Shown: positions 25,201 through 35,672 of the stretch, in pieces
Layout of the letters: each line of letters opens with the position of its first letter
How positions within the stretch are numbered: position 1 is the first letter of the stretch
NCBI GenBank assembly: GCA_019671005.1
Contig: CM033752.1
Location: 8,680,001-8,744,000, forward strand
Direction of reading: 5' to 3'
Source of the DNA: Hibiscus mutabilis
Lineage: Eukaryota; Streptophyta; Magnoliopsida; Malvales; Malvaceae
Length of the DNA: 64,000 nucleotides
Translations under genes and position numbers: made by a program
Notes under the pieces: model-generated
The model's input: only the letters and a program-made list of their open reading frames with translations
Told to the model about the DNA's origin: nothing
Databases searched by the model: none

Positions 25201-25707
25201 TTAAAAAGATTCAAAAGTTAGGTAAGTTCGTTATGGCGTATCGATACCTGCCGTGGTGTATCGGTAAACTCGTACCGATACCTGAGGCCGTTTTCTGTAA
25301 TATTAGCTTGGCAATTTTGCTTTCATTGTATTTTAGTCCCCGAAACTTGTCAATGTGATTGTATGAGCTTGAATGATCGAATTGAGATGAAATTTGAGAT
25401 GAATGTTCAGAACCTGACTAATTTAAGATTGGTATTTTAAAAAGTGGCTTAAATCCTATAAATTTCCTGTATTTGCAATTTGGTCCCTAAATTGCAAATA
25501 TGATCAATTGGATGTCAAAATGATACCCGATTGAGTAGAGGTTATACCTGAGTGTTGCATGTACACGTAGGATTAATAATTGGCATCTAGACAAGATAAA
25601 AAGAAAAAAAGGACCAGGTTTCAATGTAACTCTCTGGTTTACTTTGGTAAACCTAATGTAGCTTCTTTGGTTTGGTCTGACGGCTAGAACAGGTTAAGGG
25701 GGTTACA
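22260..25707 (+). repeat. E2 5' LTR
   Basis: 3448 bp. It pairs with 30169-31435 plus 39529-41704; over the first 220 bp I count about 16 differences, mostly transitions. It includes the GTACCGATACG motif cluster (24986-25280). Small ORFs such as 22439-22621 recur in the other LTR only because the LTRs are copies. Confidence 0.95.
24986..25017. repeat. perfect 12-bp hairpin in E2 5' LTR
   Basis: CGTACCGATACG (24986-24997) and its exact reverse complement CGTATCGGTACG (25006-25017) are separated by 8 nt. The 3' LTR copy has the same stem at 40954-40965 and 40974-40984, one pair shorter. Confidence 0.9.
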
Positions 25708-25712
25708 TTTGG

Positions 25713-25725
25713 TGGTATCAAATCC
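25713..25725 (+). other. E2 primer binding site (tRNA-Met)
   Basis: TGGTATCAAATCC, two G-to-A changes from the tRNA-Met complement TGGTATCAGAGCC, starts 5 nt after the LTR end. Confidence 0.85.
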
Positions 25726-25939
25726 ATGTTTGGTTCGTTTGGGAGGTTGTTGTGTATGGTTGATATATGTATGCTGAATGTTTTATGCCATGTTGGGGAA
25801 GCTTGGGGGTACCCATTGGCTTATTATTATAGTCTGAAATGTATGGTTTTGAAATAAAAGTCTTGGATCCTTGCTTGAAGCTGGCTTGATTTAATTTTGT
25901 TTTGAAATGATTATCATGCCTTAGAAAACGTGTTATGTT

Positions 25940-26955
25940 ATGACCAATAGGAGAAATGAAATTTAGCGAGATGTTGTTGCCTTTGGACAGTGAGTTGAGA
26001 AAAGTGTTGTGTTTCCTAGGGGTTTGTCACCTCGAAGTATGTACCACCTGTGTCGGTTGAGCCAGAGTTAGGTGATTTGATGCCTTATTATAGGCGATGT
26101 TTTAAGCTTGTAAGTTGTTGTTGCTGGAGTGCGTGTGTTTACACCAGCCATTGGGCAAACGAGGTTGCCGTTGGAATATCTCTGTAGTTTGGGAGGAGTT
26201 GAGTACCGTGGGTTGTCACCCGAGGTATCTGAGACATGGATGGCCAGTGTTGTTCAGGTTTTGGATCAAATGGGGTGTATTTGTGCCCGTAAGTTGGGAT
26301 GTGTTGAATCCCTGTTGCAAGGTGATGTTTTTAGTTGGTGGACAACTGTATCTGTGGGTATGGAACCCAATGATGTGGATTGGGAGTTTTTTTTCATGCT
26401 ATTTTTAAAAAGAAGTATTTGGGTTTAGATACTTGGATGAAAAGAGACGAGAGTTCATGGTTGGGATTAGGGTCGCGTGTATATTGTCGAATTAGGATAC
26501 AGATTATTTGGTTGAGCTGGTATGCTCCTGAATTGGTTTTGGTAGGGAAGTGTCATTGTGACCAAATCTGATGTGAGTTGGTATAGGATGTTAGGGTGTA
26601 CATGTTGGCTTTCGATTACACCATTTTTGACGTGTTGGTACACAAGCGAAGTGCATTGAGCATAACCTAAGTTTATCAGTTTTGTGTGGGAGGTTCTGGC
26701 TCTGGCAAGAGAGTTGAGAAATCTAGTTTTGGATGTGTTCAGTTAAAAGGAATTGTGATAAAAGATATCACCCTGAATTGAGGCGAAGTGATGATGGTGC
26801 TGGGTGAGGACCGCGGAGTTAGAGTATCTAGACTAAAACAGTATTTAATACACGTTGAGTATATGGATTGTGTGATCTCATGAGGCGAGATTATCTGCAT
26901 TTGTTATGTGGAGTGTAAAATCATGTGCTTGTCGTTGATAACGTTTATGGGAGTT
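25940..26955 (+). pseudogene. E2 gag remnant
   Basis: The ATG at 25940 aligns with the E1 gag start. The clearest piece is 26129-26428, with VLDQMGCICARKLGC and GDVFSWWTTVS corresponding to ILGQIGCTDARKL and GDAYAWWTTTIS in E1. Stops and frame changes are frequent, and no zinc knuckle could be read. Confidence 0.72.
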
Positions 26956-27290
26956 GTGGTTTGAACGATCGTCTCATAAGTGTTGGTTACGGGAATGCAA
27001 GTGACTAGTTTTTCTGGTGAGACGGTTGTTGCGAGAAGGATGTTTGGAAATGATCATCGATGCTTTAAGATCTTGAGGTTACGGTTGTTTTGTTGGAGTT
27101 GTCGCTCTACAGTTTTTGATGTAATCCTAGGTTTGGATAAGTGGCTGGATCACAGAGCAGTGGTTGATTTTGAATCCTAGCGAGTTACCTTAAAACTTAC
27201 TGATAGTTACAAGGTGGTAATCACAAACGAGAATGTTAAATTCTTGTCTAATGTTATTTTGGCAATGTAAGCGAGTTGTTTGATGGATTT
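26956..27290 (+). pseudogene. E2 protease remnant
   Basis: FDVILGLDKWLDHRAVVDFE at about 27116-27175 matches FDVILGMDWLTEHRAVVDFE of E1, and KFLSNVI near 27239 matches the following block. The D-S-G active-site loop that should lie near 26880-26960 is not recognisable. Confidence 0.75.
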
Positions 27291-28360
27291 TGGTTGCAAG
27301 GCATCCCTAACCTATATTATGAATCCAGGGTCATAGGAAGTGTGAGCTCAGGATAGTCGTGTAGTATGTGAGTTTTGGGTGTTTTTGAGGGAATGACCAG
27401 GTTTGCCATTGGATTGGGAGTGAGTTTGGCATTGAAGTTGTATGAAAACACAACTCCGATGTCTATTGCTCTTTGTGCGTGGCTCGAGAGAGTTAAAGAG
27501 GGTAAAGACCCAACTTCAAGAGTTGCGTGATAAAGGGTTCACCAGGCTTAGTGTTTCGTCGGGGGGTTGTGCTAGTGTCATTGTGAAAAAGGAGGATAGC
27601 ATGATGCGAATGTGCTTAGGTTCTAGGTAGCTGAACAAGTTGATGTTTTGTTGATCAGTTCGAGGGTGCTTCAGTGGTTGTAAGTATGAGCTGAGGTCCG
27701 GGTGGAATCTATGTAGGTAAAGGATGTGGTTGTGTTTAGATTTGCCTTTGGTAAGGGGGATAGTGATGTGAGTTCTTGTTGATGCCGTTTGGTTTGATCG
27801 ATGCATAGGTTGTGTTCATAGTTTTGTTGAATCGGGTCGACTGAGTTTTTGGGGCAGTTGGTTGTTGTGTTTATTGATGGTTTTTCTTTCTGTATGCATA
27901 AGCATCGGGAAGGGCTTTGATTGATAAGTATAGTTAGTTTAGGAGATTTTTGGGGAGAGGTGAATGTTTCTCTTGGTTTGGGAGGTGTGAGTTCTGGGTA
28001 TGTTGCTAAGAATTCTGGTTCTGAGGATGTTATTAGTAAGTGTGAACAGATAAACATACACAGTGCAAAAAAACACTTATATGTATATGTAAATATGTCA
28101 GTCCATGCATACATTCGGCCATAACATTAGAGGTTTTGCATACATATACATAGACATCTATGAGGGCATATAAGTGATCATGCATACATATGTTCACACT
28201 TACGGATGACTAATCGGAAATCAATGGTGTGATGGTATAAGTAAGGTAGCGTATGAAGGTGGTTTTGGTGTTATGGTTCTTGGGAGTTTGGCTGGTGCTA
28301 GCTTTTGAGCGACCAAAGTTAGAGTTGGCAGGTTGTGGGTTTGCTAGATCCAGTTCTTAG
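27291..28360 (+). pseudogene. E2 reverse transcriptase remnant
   Basis: VKTQLQELRDKGFTRLSVSS and VKKEDSMMRMC (27495-27615) match the E1 fingers region. The palm around the paired aspartates is missing or unreadable, and 27930-28035 aligns to the stretch after FLGHVVSAEGI in E1. A small inverted-repeat insertion splits it at 28036-28203. Much of the domain is deleted. Confidence 0.68.
28036..28203. mobile_element. MITE-like insertion with 13-bp inverted ends
   Basis: GTAAGTGTGAACA (28036-28048) is the exact reverse complement of TGTTCACACTTAC (28191-28203). A second inner pair CACTTATATG/CATATAAGTG supports a fold-back. The block interrupts the reverse transcriptase homology of E2. I could not define a clean target duplication. 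Confidence 0.55.
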
Positions 28361-28670
28361 CATCAAGGTTAGTTGAGGCTGTAGTGTTGCAAATGAAGTT
28401 GTGGCTTATGCATCTAGATAGTTAAAGGTACACGAGCGTTTTTATCCTACGCATGATGTGAAGCTTGCCACGTTGGTGGATGTTTAAATGTTTTAGAGAC
28501 ATCAATTATATGATGAGGAGTATGTTGTGTACACGGATCACGCGTGGTTAAAAAAATGAAAAGATCGATGTTTGAGTTTTTTATAACCTAGATGGTTGGA
28601 GTTGTTTAGGAGTTATAGTTTGGTGATTGAATATTGTTCGAGCTAAGCTTATAGCCTATGATTGGGTTGT
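28361..28670 (+). pseudogene. E2 RNase H remnant
   Basis: The plus strand reads EEYVVYTDHAWLK near 28520-28555, equivalent to EKCVVYTDHKSLKYL in E1, then the R(R)WLELFRSYSLVIEY block near 28590-28635. Stops interrupt every frame. Confidence 0.7.
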
Positions 28671-29500
28671 GAGAGTTGCGGTGAAGTTGAGGATATTATT
28701 TACGCGGTTGGGTGTGATGCGTGATGTAGACTTGATGTCAAGTTACAAGTGAATTCATTCAGGCCACAGTTGATTAGAGGAAGGTAACTGTGTGATTATG
28801 CATCAGTATCGCATGTTTAGGTTATTGTGAGGAGGAAATTCGGTGGATTTTCACGTTAAAGGTTATAGGGTGTTGTGTTTTAAAGATCGGAAGGTGGTGT
28901 CCCTTGATGTTGAGTTGAGGTGTATGGTTTGATGGAGGCGCATGCCAATTCTTGCGAAATGAATTTCGGTAATGCCAAGATATATCGAGGTTTGAAAATG
29001 GATTGCTGTTGGGTTGGTTTAAAGGGAGATATAGTTGATTTTGTTGTTCGATGCATGGTATGTTAGCGTGTGGAAGTTGAGCATCGGGTTTCTTTCGGGT
29101 TGTTGCAACCGTTGAGGATACCATAATGGAAATGGGGAAGAATCACCAGGGATTTTGTGTTTGGGTTACCTTTGGCACCGACCGAAAGGATTCCATTTGG
29201 GTGGTTGTTGATTGAGTTGCGAAGTGTGTGCACTCTCGTGGCTATGCTTGTGATGTATGTTTTGGAATATGTGGCAGATTTGTATATTGCCGGGTTAGTT
29301 CATTTGCACTGTGTGCCTGAGTTCATTGTTCTGAATGAAGATCCGTGGGTTACAGTGAGGTTCTGAGGGTTTTACTTGAGCTTAAGTGTATATACTTCAT
29401 ATATATCCCGGTTGGATGGCGGGTTAGAGCATGGAATTTAGGTTTTGAAATATGAGTTGGGTGGTATATCACATAGCTTCCAGGGAAAGTGTGAAAGGCA
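28671..29500 (+). pseudogene. E2 integrase remnant
   Basis: Pieces correspond to E1 integrase: the zinc-binding region is barely traceable near 28960-29060, KDSIWVVVD near 29185 matches KKDSIWVIVDQ, and a CVPEF-type block near 29311 matches CLHGVPKSIVSD. Catalytic residues cannot be assigned because of frameshifts. Confidence 0.68.
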
Positions 29501-30154
29501 CATGCCTTTGGTAGAGTTTGCTTTAATGGCAGTTATCAGGTAAGTATGCAAGTGGCACCGTATGGGGCGTTGTGCGGTTGGAGGAGCCGTACGCCCGTGT
29601 GTTGGGCTGCAATTAGGGAAAAGTACATTCCCATGTCTGATGTGTGGAAAGACACTAGTGAGAAGGTGAAGTCGTTATGTGGGCACTTGAGAGCAGTTTT
29701 GGATCGTCAGAAATTCTACGCGAATCTGAGGCGTAGTGATTTAAAGTGTGTTGTGATGGTCAGATGATCATGATGGTATCGCCTTGGAAGAAGGTGGATG
29801 CGTTTTGAGGACCATACAATTTTTTTGAGTGTGTGGGTCATGTTGCTTATTGTTGAGGTTATCTCCTGTGTTGGAGGGGTTCCTTGATGTGTTTCATGAG
29901 ATGATGTTGCGAAGGTATCGATTGGATTCCTTACATGTTGTACCAGTGTAAGGCATTGTGTTGAGATCTGAGTTATCTTGTGTGAAGGACCTGGTGGAGA
30001 TCCTTGTTGCCAGCGATAGAGTTCTGGGTGGTACATTGGTTGGCCTTGTTAAGGTGTTGCGGAGACACCGCAGTGTTAGGAAGTCGCATGCGAATGTAAG
30101 TTGGAGATATTGTAGCAGTTTCTGCTTTTGTTTCTTCCGGGGACGAAATTTCTT
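29501..30154 (+). pseudogene. E2 integrase C-terminus and chromodomain remnant
   Basis: The ORF 29546-29767 starts MQVAPYGALCGWRSRTPVCWA, equal to MAPYEALYGRKCRTPVCWA in E1. Further on, VEILVASDRVLGGTLVGLVKVL (29994-30059) is the chromodomain segment matching VEILDTSSKTFLGKTVELVKVL. The sequence ACGAAATTTCTTAAG then leads into the polypurine tract. Confidence 0.75.
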
Positions 30155-30168
30155 AAGTAGGGGAGAGT
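30155..30168 (+). other. E2 polypurine tract
   Basis: AAGTAGGGGAGAGT immediately before the 3' LTR. Confidence 0.85.
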
Positions 30169-31435
30169 TGTAACGCCCCAGTTTTGGGCCTAGCAGTTTT
30201 GAGGTTTGTTAGACGGTCCGATGGACCGGGTTAGAGATTCGAGTCGGATTCAGGACATTGTATTTTTTCGGTGAGATAAAAATATGGAAAATGGTTAAAA
30301 ATCATGTTTTAATATATGATTAATATTGGTGGAATCAATTTTGGAAAATGAGATTTGGAGGTATGACATTTTGGCTAGTGACCAAAATGCAATGTTTGAA
30401 AACTATTTTTAAAGTGACTAAAATGAAAAGAGGTCAAATTCTTAGAATCCTTAAGGAGATAATTTACCAAGTTTTTACTGGTGATTTCTCCCTTCAATTA
30501 AATCATTTTAACATGTGTTTTAAAATTTAATTAAAAGGGATTTTAGTTATTAAAGTTGGTTATTTGGTTTTAATAAAAATTGACATAACTTTTATCTCCA
30601 TTTCTTTTCTGCCAAACACCCAAGTTTTCATCAAAAACCAGAGGTGAGAGATCCTTTTTACTTAGATTCTTGATCTACAATTGATTATTTGAATTTGATT
30701 TACAAAACCTTATTGAAATCTTGTGTTTTCCTAGCTTTAAACAAGCCAATTGAGGGAGAAATCACACGATAGGGGTAAGGTCCATGATCTTCTCTATTTA
30801 ATGGTTCTTTATTGATATTCCCAAGTATTTGATCCTTGATTTATGGTTTATAATCTGATTTTGTGTTTTTATATTGAACTAATTGATTTAATTGGGTAAA
30901 ATTGATGAAATAGCAAAAGATCCGAATTGGATCTGTTTTCCAGTAATTTAGATTGATTTTAAACATATTATGAATGTATAATAATGTTGATAAGTCGTTT
31001 TTAACAATGGAATCCCCAAACTCTTGAATCTCTAATTGTTTAGGTTGTTAGAATTGTGTTTTTGTGGAGTTGTGGTGGCTGTTTGGTTGCTGGAGGTGTT
31101 AGGTTGTTTTGATTCTGTTTTTAGATGTTATTTGATGATAAAAGTGATGTTAGATTGATAGGTTGTGGTTGGGTTGTGTTTGGAAAGGATTAGATGGTGT
31201 TTTCGGTTGTTGTAATTGTGAGGTGAATGTGTGAATCCGTGAGGATCTGTTGTTGCAGTCTTTTAAATGCATGGAGATGCATTAATCCTCTGTTGTAATT
31301 TGGTTAAAACAGGGGAGATGGATCCGGAAGTGATCGGGGAAGCTTTGGAGGCTTCGGATGCTTGTTTTTGCGTCGAAAAATCAAGGTTTCGCGTATCGGT
31401 GAGTGAAAATGTGGATTCCAGCATTGGAATGTTTT
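30169..31435 (+). repeat. E2 3' LTR, first part
   Basis: It starts TGTAACGCCCC at 30169 and is interrupted after 31435 by the Athila element; it resumes at 39529. The two parts together make about 3443 bp, matching the 5' LTR. Confidence 0.95.
31431..31435. repeat. Athila target site duplication, left
   Basis: gtttt, repeated exactly at 39524-39528 on the other side. Confidence 0.93.
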
Positions 31436-32924
31436 TGATAAGTGTTCAAAAGTACTATTTTTATTACCATTTTTACTCATATTATTGTTAGACTTAGGCT
31501 CATATTAGTTGCATAATTAGTCATTCATGCATTAATTTATGTTTCTTTCCACCGTTGAGCTTGATTACATAACTTGGTGATTTTTGTGGAAAAATATGCT
31601 GCTTTTGTGTGCTTTTGTGTGTGTGCAGAATCACTTGCCTAAACAAGGCTGGAACTAGTTGTCAGGGCAATGCATGAAGGAGATGCCGAGCTAGTTGCCA
31701 GGGCAATTTTCGTCTAGGAATAAGATGTTATGGTAGTCAAAATCGATGACTAGATAAGCCCAAGATGACGTGAAGCAAAGCTAAATCCCAAAGGAGTTTG
31801 ATTTCCATGAAGAGGTCAATGAGAAATTAAATCCCAAGAAGATAAGAGAAGTTCTAGAATGAATTTAAATATAATAAAGAATTATATTCTTTAAAGATAA
31901 TTTAATTCCAACTTAACTTCCTCTTCAAAAAAGACTTTGACCTAGCCCTATAAATTCAAGACCATGCCGTCAACTCCAAGGGGGAGAGAGAGGAGAGAAT
32001 TTTCTACAAGATCAAGGGCAAGGGAGATTTCAACAAAGCTCCATCCATTCTTCATCTTTTTCTTTCTTGTTCAATTAGGTTTATGCTAGGAATTCTTTGT
32101 CTTGTGTTTCTTTGGAACCTAGCCATGAACTAAATCTATTTGGCTAAGGTTATTGTGTCTTGTGGTTGTGAGAAACAATTGGATTTTGTTTAGGTAATAA
32201 GAGTTTGCACTTTCTATTCAAGGTTTACTCATTCTTGGTTCTTATTCTTGTTTGCGAGTGAATTGGGAGAGGATCTCGTAACTTCATCTATTTATCTAAT
32301 ATCGGGAGAGTTAGATTCAAGAAACGAATGTGTATGATCTTTATTCAATCTATTGATGGTGAAGATTAATCCGGCTTAGGAATAAGTTAAGGATTTCAAC
32401 GGCTAAGAGGAGCGCAAGATTGGTTGTTCACCCTTGATTCACGCAGGGATGTATTATCAAGGCATGCACAAATAGCTAGAGTTTCGACTTAGGGATAAGA
32501 AGAAACCATTGAAAAATGCTCCGCCGAACCTTGAAGTTGCTGCCTTGACGCCCAAGTAGTTTCCCAGCTAGTCACCCAAACAACCATCGATTAGTTGCCA
32601 AGGCAACCCCGCTGTGCATGTTGCCACGGCAACTGAGTTGCCATTGCACTCTTTTACCAAGACGATCCAATCGGCTATCACTCCTCAACTCACGATAACC
32701 TGGCTTATTCTCTCTCATTAGATTACATCTTCTTTTACTTATTTGCTTTCTTAGTTTAGTTGTTAATTAAAACTCCTACAATCTTCTACTTGTGTTTTTA
32801 CTTTTTACAATGCAAGAGATTAGATTCTTGAAGTGGCACCAATCTCTGTGGAGATGATATCTTTTATACTATAACTTGCGACGTGTACACTTGCACAATT
32901 GCGGAGCACTTATTACGTGCAATA
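31436..32924 (+). repeat. Athila 5' LTR
   Basis: 1489 bp from TGATAAGTG to TATTACGTGCAATA (final CA mutated to TA; the 3' LTR still ends CACAACA). It contains a TATA box and GTTGCC/GGCAAC dyads near 31650-31715 and 32595-32645. Confidence 0.93.
31948..31955 (+). promoter_or_regulatory. TATA box of the Athila LTR
   Basis: CTATAAAT, preserved in the 3' LTR copy at 38565-38572. It is a likely core promoter for element transcription. Confidence 0.6.
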
Positions 32925-32930
32925 AGTTTT

Positions 32931-32950
32931 TGGCGCCGTTGCCGGGGATT
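32931..32950 (+). other. Athila primer binding site (tRNA-Asp)
   Basis: TGGCGCCGTTGCCGGGGATT begins 6 nt after the 5' LTR. It matches the 3' end complement of plant tRNA-Asp with the last base changed. Confidence 0.88.
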
Positions 32951-33042
32951 GACAATAGCAACTTTGTTTTTATTTTCTTGCACTTTTTATTTTTCTTGTT
33001 TGAGATTCAAAGGGCTAACAAACTTTGGTTTTGCATTGGTAT

Positions 33043-34190
33043 ATGACCAGGGCGAGACCGATTACACCAGAATATCCCTTTGATCCAGAAATCGAACGAA
33101 CCTTGCAAAGACTTAGACAAAGGTTAAGAGTAGCAATGGCTAATCAAGACGGAAATATGAATCAAGATGTTCCAGCAGAAGGAGGAGTGATTCTTGAACG
33201 AAACAGAACAATTCGAGACTATCTTGAAGAAGATCTTGAAAGACTTAATCCAAGAGTTGTCACGCCTGAAATTGAAGCCGACCACTTTGATTTGAAACCG
33301 GTGATGTTTAATATGATAAACACAATTGGTCAATTTGGCAGCTCAGCAACTGAAAATGCACGACAACATCTTAAATCTTTCATCGAGATTTGCAATTCAT
33401 TCAAAATACAAGGAGTCACCCCCGATGTTTTACGACTAAGATTATTCCCCTATTCACTGAGGGATAAGGCGAAAGCATGGTTGAATAGTATTCCTGCCGG
33501 ATCAATAGGATCTTGGACCGATCTTTGTCGTGATTTCCTTGCTCGATTTAATCCTACAAATTTAACTGATAGGCTTTGTAACGAAATTACTTCTTTTCGG
33601 CAGGCAGATGATGAATCCATGTACGAGGCTTGGGAGCGATATAGAGAACTTCTACACAAATTTCCCCTACACGGATTCCTAGTGTGGACGCAAGTAACAT
33701 GTTTTATAACGCTGTGAATACACCAACAAGGATGATGCTAGATGCCTCGGCAAACGACATACTCCTAGATAAGTTGCCGGAGGAAGCAATGCAAATTCTA
33801 AACAGGCTTGCCAAGAATGATTATCAATCCCCCTCCGCTAGAAGAGGAGGAGTTAGACGCCAAGACACAATACATGAACTGGGATCATCAGACTCAATTT
33901 CGGCACAATTGGCCACTCTAACTAAGATGGTCCAGAACATGCAGAAACTAAACAACACATAAGAAGTCAAGGTAATGATTCCTTTTGTGAGTTATGTGGT
34001 GGTAACCATGATTCTTCTGAATGTATGTAGAATCCAGCTTTTATGTGGGGAATTACAACTAGAACAACAATGTGATGTCCAATACATACAATCCAGCTTG
34101 GAAGAAGCACCCGAATTTTTCATGGAGTAATCCCAACAATGCTCTAAACCATAACAATCATAATGCACAAGCATCGGGATTCCAGTAGAA
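33043..34190 (+). pseudogene. Athila gag
   Basis: The preferred start is the ATG at 33043 (MTRARPITPEYP). The capsid core has TIRDYLEEDLERLNPRVV, FDLKPVMFNMINTIGQFG and RLRLFPYSLRDKAKAWLNSI. A frameshift near 33685 moves the frame to 33684-33962, where LPEEAMQILNRLAKNDYQ and SAQLATLTKMVQ continue Athila gag. After stops at 33960 and 34028, a knuckle-like CELCGGNHDSSEC is readable near 33990-34028. Gag would coat element RNA; the lesions prevent a full product. Confidence 0.88.
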
Positions 34191-34191
34191 T

Positions 34192-34770
34192 ATGTCACGG
34201 CAACAGTTGCCGCAGCAACAACCGACAACATCTAGTTCTTTGGAAAATTCTCTCAATGCTTTTATGTTGAAAACTGAATCTTATATGGCTGAGAATAGTA
34301 ACTTCATAAAAAGAAATGATGATTTTTTTAATAGGACCAAGATGAGATTACAAAACCAAGAGGCGACAATCAAATCATTGGAAAATCAAGTCGGGCAATT
34401 TGCTCAAAACCTGAATACTAGACCGCAAGGAAGTTTACCTAGCGATATTGAAGTCGCAAGAGGCCATGAGCAATGTAAGGCGATCACCACTAGAAGTGGC
34501 CAACAACTTAAAGAGGCTCAAGCTCGCTTATCAAATAAAACTCCACAAAAAGATCAAGATGAACCCAGCGGCAAAACCTCAAATGCTGAACTAGGAATTG
34601 CCGCGGCAACCAGCGATAAGCATGCCTCAGAAACCGGCGATAAGGATGCCTCGGCAACCAACGACAGACATGCCATGGCAACCCCAGTTGATGATGCCTC
34701 AGCAACTCTAGTTGCCCCAGCAATGCCATCAATCAGGTTCCAGACCAATGAAAGGATCGAAGATATCTGA
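34192..34770 (+). pseudogene. Athila gag-protease linker with ASAT repeats
   Basis: A 192-codon ORF: a Gln-rich start, FFNRTKMRLQNQEATIKSLE (helical, common in Athila gag C-termini), QVGQFAQNLNTRPQGSLPSD and AITTRSGQ, all conserved in the lineage. It is followed by a repeat stretch (34590-34730) of Ala-Ser-Ala-Thr built from GCCTCGGCAACC-like words. It ends at a stop before the protease. Confidence 0.83.
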
Positions 34771-34794
34771 CTTCCACCACCATTCCCACAAAGG

Positions 34795-35405
34795 TTGAAG
34801 CGACAAAAGAAAGAATATCAATTCAAGAAGTTCCTTGATATCCTAAAGCAAGTCCACATCAACTTGCCATTGGTTGAGGCAATTGAACAAATGCCGAACT
34901 ATGCCAAGTTTCTTAAAGACATTGTGTCCAAGAGAACAAGGCTAGGAGAGTTTGAAACAGTTTTCGCAACAGAGGGATGCATGGCCATGTTGCACAATCG
35001 CATGCCACCCAAGCTGAAGGATCCCGGAAGTTTCACAATACCTTGTTCCATCGAAAACCACTATTCAGGAAAGCATTACGTGACCTTGGAGCAAGCCTAA
35101 ACTTGATGCCTAAATCAATTTTCCAGAAACTAGGAATCGGGAAGGCAAGACCTACAACAGTTATGCTACAGTTAGCCGACAGATCCTATGTGCATCCAGA
35201 GGGAAAAATCAAAGACATACTGGTAAAAGTTGATAAATTTATTTTTCCCACTGACTTTATTGTTTTGGATTGTGAAGCAGATGAACATGCACCTATCATT
35301 CTTGGGAGACCCTTCCTAGCAACAGAGAGAACCTTGATAGATGTTGAAAAAGGAGAACTCACAATGAGGATGAATGACCAGCAAGTTAAATTAAATGTGT
35401 TCTAA
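34795..35405 (+). pseudogene. Athila aspartic protease
   Basis: The N-terminal part (34795-35100) has FKKFLDILKQVHINLPLVEA and LKDPGSFTIPCSI. A frameshift near 35065-35080 passes to the frame of 34977-35405, which carries the active site DLGASLNLMP and then VDKFIFPTDFIVLD and APIILGRPFLATERTLIDV. Athila proteases use DLGA instead of DSGS, so the active site itself looks intact; only the frame is broken. Confidence 0.9.
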
Positions 35406-35672
35406 ACACTAAGGCATACCGATGATCCGGAAGAATGCCAACTTCTCCATGCCACGACAGAGTTTAACTTCGACGAGGAATTTAGTTGCCTCAGCAACTA
35501 CATTGCTGATCAAGAGGAACCCGAGGAGTATGAAGAACCGATCGATGAGGAACAACAAGAAGAGGCAAATTGGTTAGTCAATAGACCAGGTACATACTTT
35601 GAAGCACTGGATTACTCAGGTAAGGAAGGTAAGCTCGAGAAGCCCTCTATTGAAAAACCACCAATTCTTGAG
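35406..35672 (+). pseudogene. Athila protease-RT linker
   Basis: After the stop at 35403-35405, the frame can be followed through an acidic stretch (EEPEEYEEPIDEEQQEE, about 35515-35565) towards the reverse transcriptase. This linker is variable in the lineage; a GTTGCCTCAGCAAC dyad lies at about 35487-35500. Confidence 0.6.

Noticed and set aside
27671..28114. 147-codon minus-strand ORF rich in Thr and Pro
   Set aside because: Antisense to decayed E2 pol and the MITE-like insertion; no domain.
33450..33659. Minus-strand ORF opposite Athila gag
   Set aside because: Shadow of the gag frame.
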